Source: DASVAL01 sp035649575
Lineage (GTDB): Bacteria > Planctomycetota > UBA1135 > UBA2386
Direction: 5' to 3'
Assembly: GCA_035649575.1 (NCBI GenBank)
Contig: DASRJH010000058.1
Coordinates: 1 to 34,081 of the forward strand
Length of the DNA stretch: 34,081 nt
The translations under genes and the position numbers were made by a program. Below the pieces are notes generated by a model. The model searched no databases. It was not told the origin of the DNA and saw only the letters and a program-made list of their open reading frames with translations. The number at the start of each line of letters is the position of its first letter. The stretch's first letter is position 1. This document shows positions 31,364 to 34,081 of the stretch, one piece after another.

Positions 31364-31486
31364 CGTCTTGGGGACTGATGGTTTGCGTGGACACGCCACC
31401 GGGACGCACAATCCGTTGGGGACTCACGGGTGTGAACATGCACCGGGCAGTGGCAGGTCCACTCAAACCATCAGTTCCCCCGTCTT
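31364..31486. mobile_element. MITE-like 111-bp element with ~30-bp inverted ends and 6-bp target duplication
   Basis: The left end (31370-31399) reads GGGGACTGATGGTTTG, then GTGGAC and GCCAC. The right end (31450-31480), reverse-complemented, reads GGGGAACTGATGGTTTG, then GTGGAC and GCCAC. They match at all but about three positions plus one gap. CGTCTT lies directly outside both ends (31364-31369, 31481-31486), as a target-site duplication would. The 50-base interior is too short to code. A second TTGGGGACT sits inside. It begins 9 bases past the ksgA stop and ends just ahead of the dnaG promoter candidate. No transposase is in the window. An alternative is a long hairpin terminator for ksgA, but no T-tract follows on that strand. 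Confidence 0.6.
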
Positions 31487-31495
31487 TGCCCCCGG

Positions 31496-32374
31496 TCACT
31501 GCGGCGGCAGCGGGCGGCAGGCCCGCCACCAGGCCAGGATCACCGCGGGGGCGAACTGTTCGGCCCGGGCCTCCGGTGCCGGGCCCTCGTCCGGCGGCAA
31601 CCGGCCGATCGCGGCTGCGGCCGCCGCGAGCGTCGTGCGCAACACCTTGCGCCGCTGCTGGAACAGCTGCCGCACGAACACCGCGAACTCGCGCCGCGCC
31701 GACGCGGGTTGCAGCGCGTCGGGCCGCGGTTCGAGCTGCAGCACGGCCGACGCGACCCTGGGCCGCGGGCGGAACACTTGGGGCGGCACTTCGCGAAGGA
31801 CCTTGGCCGTGAACACCGCCTGCAAGTTCGCGGACAGACCGCCGTAGTCGGCAGTACCGGGGCCGGCCGCGGTGCGAAGCGCCAGTTCCTTCTGCAACAG
31901 CAGCACCGCGCGCGACGGCAAGGGATCGAGGGCCGCGAGCTCGGCGAGCAACGGACCCGACGCCGCGTAGGGCAGGTTCGCTACGACGAGGAACCGGCCG
32001 CCGTTCGCGACAGTCGCGCGTGCCGCATGGACGACCGCCGGCAGCAGCGTGCGGCCGGGCCCACCCAGCGCGTCGGCGAGGACCCACTCGATGTTGCGCT
32101 GATCGCGCAATTCGTCGCGCGCGATCGACAACAGGCGCTCGTCGATCTCGATGCCCACGACGCGCCCGGCGCGCTGGGCCAGCTCGCGCGTCAGGAAGCC
32201 GAGACCGACGCCGATCTCGACGACCGTGTCGGCGGCGGTCGGCGCCGCGCGATCGGCGAGCCATCGGTGCAGCGACGGGTCGAGCAGGAAGTTCTGCCCC
32301 AGCGAGCTGCTCGGCCGGAAGCCGACCTCCTGCATCCGGGCCAGGTAGCGCAAGAACGGCTCGCGCTCGTTCAT
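31496..32374 (-). CDS. rsmA: 16S rRNA dimethyladenosine transferase KsgA/RsmA
   Basis: This 292-residue cytoplasmic enzyme dimethylates two adjacent adenines in the 3'-terminal hairpin of 16S rRNA during 30S assembly. N-terminal LGQNFL (25-30) is the family's opening. The SAM site is VVEIGVGLGFLT (51-62), followed by VVGIEIDERL. Motif IV is NLPY (133-136), the catalytic signature of adenine-N6 methyltransferases. The C-terminal VFRPRPRVASAVLQLEP is the usual FxPxPxVxSAV element. A GTG five codons earlier is possible, but ATG 32374 is just one base after the upstream stop and suits the family. It is translationally coupled to the FGE-like gene. Confidence 0.93.
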   Translation of the reverse strand: MNEREPFLRYLARMQEVGFRPSSSLGQNFLLDPSLHRWLADRAAPTAADTVVEIGVGLGFLTRELAQRAGRVVGIEIDERLLSIARDELRDQRNIEWVLADALGGPGRTLLPAVVHAARATVANGGRFLVVANLPYAASGPLLAELAALDPLPSRAVLLLQKELALRTAAGPGTADYGGLSANLQAVFTAKVLREVPPQVFRPRPRVASAVLQLEPRPDALQPASARREFAVFVRQLFQQRRKVLRTTLAAAAAAIGRLPPDEGPAPEARAEQFAPAVILAWWRACRPLPPQ

Positions 32375-32375
32375 G

Positions 32376-33446
32376 TCAGCGCACGCCACTCAGGGCGTCC
32401 GGCGTCTCGAGCAGTTCTTTGAGCAAGCGCAGCACCGGTGCCTTGTCGTCGGGCCCGAGCTCCGCCACGACGGACGGCCACGCCGCGGCGAGCACCGCGC
32501 GGTGGCGGCCGCGCAGCACGAACCGGCGCAACTGCTCGAGGTCCTTCTCCTTCACGTCGTGCGACTGCAGCACGAGCGCGCGCAGCAAGCTCCGCGGCCC
32601 CGCGCAGACGCGGAGTCCCGTCCGGTCGCGGCGATCGCCCGACAACACCGATTCGACCGTTGCCGTCATCGTCGTCGAGAAGTCCGCGCCGACGACTTCG
32701 CGCGGCACCTGACCGCCGCCGGCCTCGACCATGCACGAGAGCGGTACGAGGCCACCGGCTTCCTGCCAGACGGCGAGTGCAGGCGCACACAGCACCCGCT
32801 GGCGCAAGATGCTCGCGGACGACAGCGGATCGAGCTGTTGCTTCGTAGGGCCTCCCATGCTGTCCGGCTCCCCCTCCCACCAGGCTGAAGGCACGGATTC
32901 CGTCCACTCGCTGACGTTGCCGACCAGGTCGTAGGGCTGGTCGCTGCCGGGGCGCCGCCCCGATTCGAACGTCCCGACCGGCGTGGGCTCGCCGAGACCG
33001 AGCTCGCCGGTGTTCGTGCGCGTCCGGTCGTGCTTGTCTCCCCACGGATACCGGATGCGCCCATCCCCTACCGCGGCGAACAACCACTCGTCGCGCCGCG
33101 GCAAGCGGCCGAAGCGCCAGGCGGCGAACGCGCGAGCCTGCCGCAGATCGACGCGGCCGACCGGCAGCGAACCGTCGCCGAGCACCATGACCTCGTCGGC
33201 CTTGACGGCGTGACCGGCGTTGGTCGCCGCGAACTCGCGCCAGTCGTCGCGCGTGACCTCGAACCGGTCGAGGAAGAACGCTGGTTCGCGATCGTCGGGG
33301 CGCTCGAACAGCACGAAGTCGCGCAGCGATCCGAACTGGCCCGAGCGCGGCGGCGTGGTTGCTGGCTCCGGAACGCAGGCGGCGAGGAAGCCGCAGCAAC
33401 CGATCACCCAGTGAGTGACGTAGAGGGTTGCCGCGTTACGGAGCAA
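32376..33446 (-). CDS. Lipoprotein with FGE/SUMF1 (formylglycine-generating-like) domain
   Basis: This 356-residue envelope protein has a TTG start followed by an apolar stretch ending in lipobox LAAC (MLRN..GFLAAC), so it is probably a lipoprotein. The FGE-sulfatase fold spans about 40-300: FFLDRFEVTRDDWREF, PRRDEWLFAAVGDGRIRYPWGD, PYDLVGNVSEWTE and TGLRVCAGP. Many such domains are not sulfatase-activating enzymes but binding modules, and the catalytic Cys pair of true FGE is not clearly placed here. A C-terminal helical region of about 60 residues follows. The start is uncertain; GTG 33407 would leave only a short signal peptide. It lies 6 bases after the OmpA-like gene, and ksgA follows it directly. 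Confidence 0.8.
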   Translation of the reverse strand: MLRNAATLYVTHWVIGCCGFLAACVPEPATTPPRSGQFGSLRDFVLFERPDDREPAFFLDRFEVTRDDWREFAATNAGHAVKADEVMVLGDGSLPVGRVDLRQARAFAAWRFGRLPRRDEWLFAAVGDGRIRYPWGDKHDRTRTNTGELGLGEPTPVGTFESGRRPGSDQPYDLVGNVSEWTESVPSAWWEGEPDSMGGPTKQQLDPLSSASILRQRVLCAPALAVWQEAGGLVPLSCMVEAGGGQVPREVVGADFSTTMTATVESVLSGDRRDRTGLRVCAGPRSLLRALVLQSHDVKEKDLEQLRRFVLRGRHRAVLAAAWPSVVAELGPDDKAPVLRLLKELLETPDALSGVR

Positions 33447-33452
33447 TGGGGC

Positions 33453-34081
33453 TCACCGCTTCAGCATCAGCAACTCGACGCGGCGGTTCTTCTGCCGGGA
33501 AGCATCGTCGGTGCCCGGCACTGCCGGCCGGTACTCGCCGTAGCCGGCGACGCCGATGCGGTCGGCCTTCAAGCCGCCGGTCTGGATCAGGAAGTCGGCC
33601 ACGACCATCGCGCGTTCGACCGACAGGCGCAGGTTCGTGCCCCACTGACTGCGTTGGATCGGCGTGTCGTCGGTGTGGCCTTCGACGCGGATCTTCAGGG
33701 TCGCGAGCTTGGTCGCAAGCTCCTTCAGCGTGCTCTTGCCTTGTTCCGTCAGCGTGTTCTGCCCCGGCGCGAACAGCACGCCGCCCGCGACGCGGAACGC
33801 GTAACCCTCGTCCGTCTTCACGAACTCCACACCGGCCTGCGCCGACGGCGTTCCTGCGCCGTACTTGGCCAGCAGCTCGTTGATCTTCGCCTTCTGCTCC
33901 TCGATCCAGGACGCATCGGCCGCGCGTTTGCTGAGGTCACCGACCTCGCCCCGCAAGCGCTCGTTCTCGGCGCTCAGCTTCTTGATGTTGTCGGACAGGT
34001 CCGCGATCTGTCCCTGCAGGACATTGTTGGCGGCCAGGGCCGCGCGGTGGGTCTCGGGATTGACGCAGGCTGCCGACGCCA
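33453..34081 (-). CDS. OmpA/Pal-like peptidoglycan-binding lipoprotein (cut by right edge)
   Basis: Partial gene: about 209 residues are inside the window, and the first codons lie beyond it. The visible start is ..ASAAC, a lipobox-like sequence, so the signal peptide is probably truncated and Cys5 or so would be the lipidated residue. A coiled coil follows (about 25-75: LSDNIKKLSAENERLRGEV), then an OmpA-like domain from about 100. It carries LKIRVEGHTDDTPI, NLRLSVERAMVVADFL and RIGVAGYGEYRP, the peptidoglycan meso-diaminopimelate binding pattern, and ends SRQKNRRVELLML. It would tether the outer membrane to the wall. The FGE-like lipoprotein follows closely, so they may act together. Confidence 0.82.
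   Translation of the reverse strand, partial: ASAACVNPETHRAALAANNVLQGQIADLSDNIKKLSAENERLRGEVGDLSKRAADASWIEEQKAKINELLAKYGAGTPSAQAGVEFVKTDEGYAFRVAGGVLFAPGQNTLTEQGKSTLKELATKLATLKIRVEGHTDDTPIQRSQWGTNLRLSVERAMVVADFLIQTGGLKADRIGVAGYGEYRPAVPGTDDASRQKNRRVELLMLKR

Larger units (their letters stand above)
30995..31495. other. 501-base gap upstream of dnaG: no convincing gene
   Basis: This stretch holds a MITE-like element (31364-31486), a candidate minus-strand promoter (31321-31348) and two hairpins in the presumed dnaG leader (31125-31172). Two minus-strand frames are open across parts of it, but their translations are low in coding character and match nothing I recognise. No tRNA or known small-RNA fold was recognised. 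Confidence 0.6.

Noticed and set aside
31005..31440. A 144-codon minus-strand open frame (MFTPVSPQRI...) upstream of dnaG
   Set aside because: Composition is rich in Gln/Ser/Arg/Pro with no motif. It is simply the tail of a longer frame running from inside ksgA, crosses the MITE-like element and the promoter candidate, and has no ribosome site.
31364..31486. Rho-independent terminator of ksgA
   Set aside because: The stem could form in RNA, but no T-tract follows on the minus strand and the loop is 50 bases. Flanking direct repeats fit insertion better.

Overview
The window is GC-rich bacterial chromosome, densely and almost continuously coding on both strands. The gene mix points to Planctomycetota. 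It has a secreted carboxypeptidase-regulatory-like protein coupled to an ECF sigma factor, secreted HEAT+VWA and squalene-cyclase-like proteins, prepilin-type proteins with GFT(L/A)V signals, many exported proteins whose signal peptides end in an Ala-Gln or similar small-residue site, and weak Shine-Dalgarno sequences. This assignment is inference from gene content; there is no rRNA or tRNA gene in the window to confirm it.

Layout. 1-1275: minus-strand HtrA-like protease followed by the first codons of a probable sensor kinase that runs off the left edge. 1350-1583: a start-less, protein-like fragment resembling the end of a CHAT protease domain. 1584-5943: a minus-strand sugar operon in the order SDR oxidoreductase, binding protein, double ATPase, permease. 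It diverges from an exported hydroxypyruvate-isomerase-like TIM-barrel protein (6024-6914), so the whole block looks like a carbohydrate uptake and conversion module. 7037-9594: ECF sigma factor overlapping a membrane-anchored carboxypeptidase-regulatory-like protein. 9598-12843: YugP-type zinc protease (minus), then a secreted terpene-cyclase-fold protein and an outer-membrane beta-barrel (plus). 12841-13111: a structured 106-bp tandem repeat array starting in a strong terminator hairpin. 13122-14818: arginase and SAM-hydrolase (minus).

14983-18366 (plus) is the most unusual coding block. It contains a two-TM HAMP stub, a tandem paralogue of it fused in frame to a pseudopilin, a PulJ-like pseudopilin and a PilX-like protein. 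18389-24233 (minus) carries phosphomannomutase, threonine aldolase, a secreted HEAT+VWA protein and a large acidic/TM/proline-repeat protein with two Sm-like modules at its C-terminus. 24409-32374 (minus) is a core-information block: SelB, a CdsZ-like coiled-coil zinc-ribbon protein, RpoD, DnaG and KsgA. Upstream of ksgA lie an FGE-like lipoprotein and an OmpA-like lipoprotein that is cut by the right edge.

The largest non-coding stretch (30995-31495, upstream of dnaG) holds a 111-bp element with near-perfect ~30-bp inverted ends and a 6-bp flanking duplication, i.e. a MITE-like insertion, next to a good -35 box and two consecutive hairpins in the presumed dnaG leader. No CRISPR array, tRNA, rRNA or complete insertion sequence was seen.
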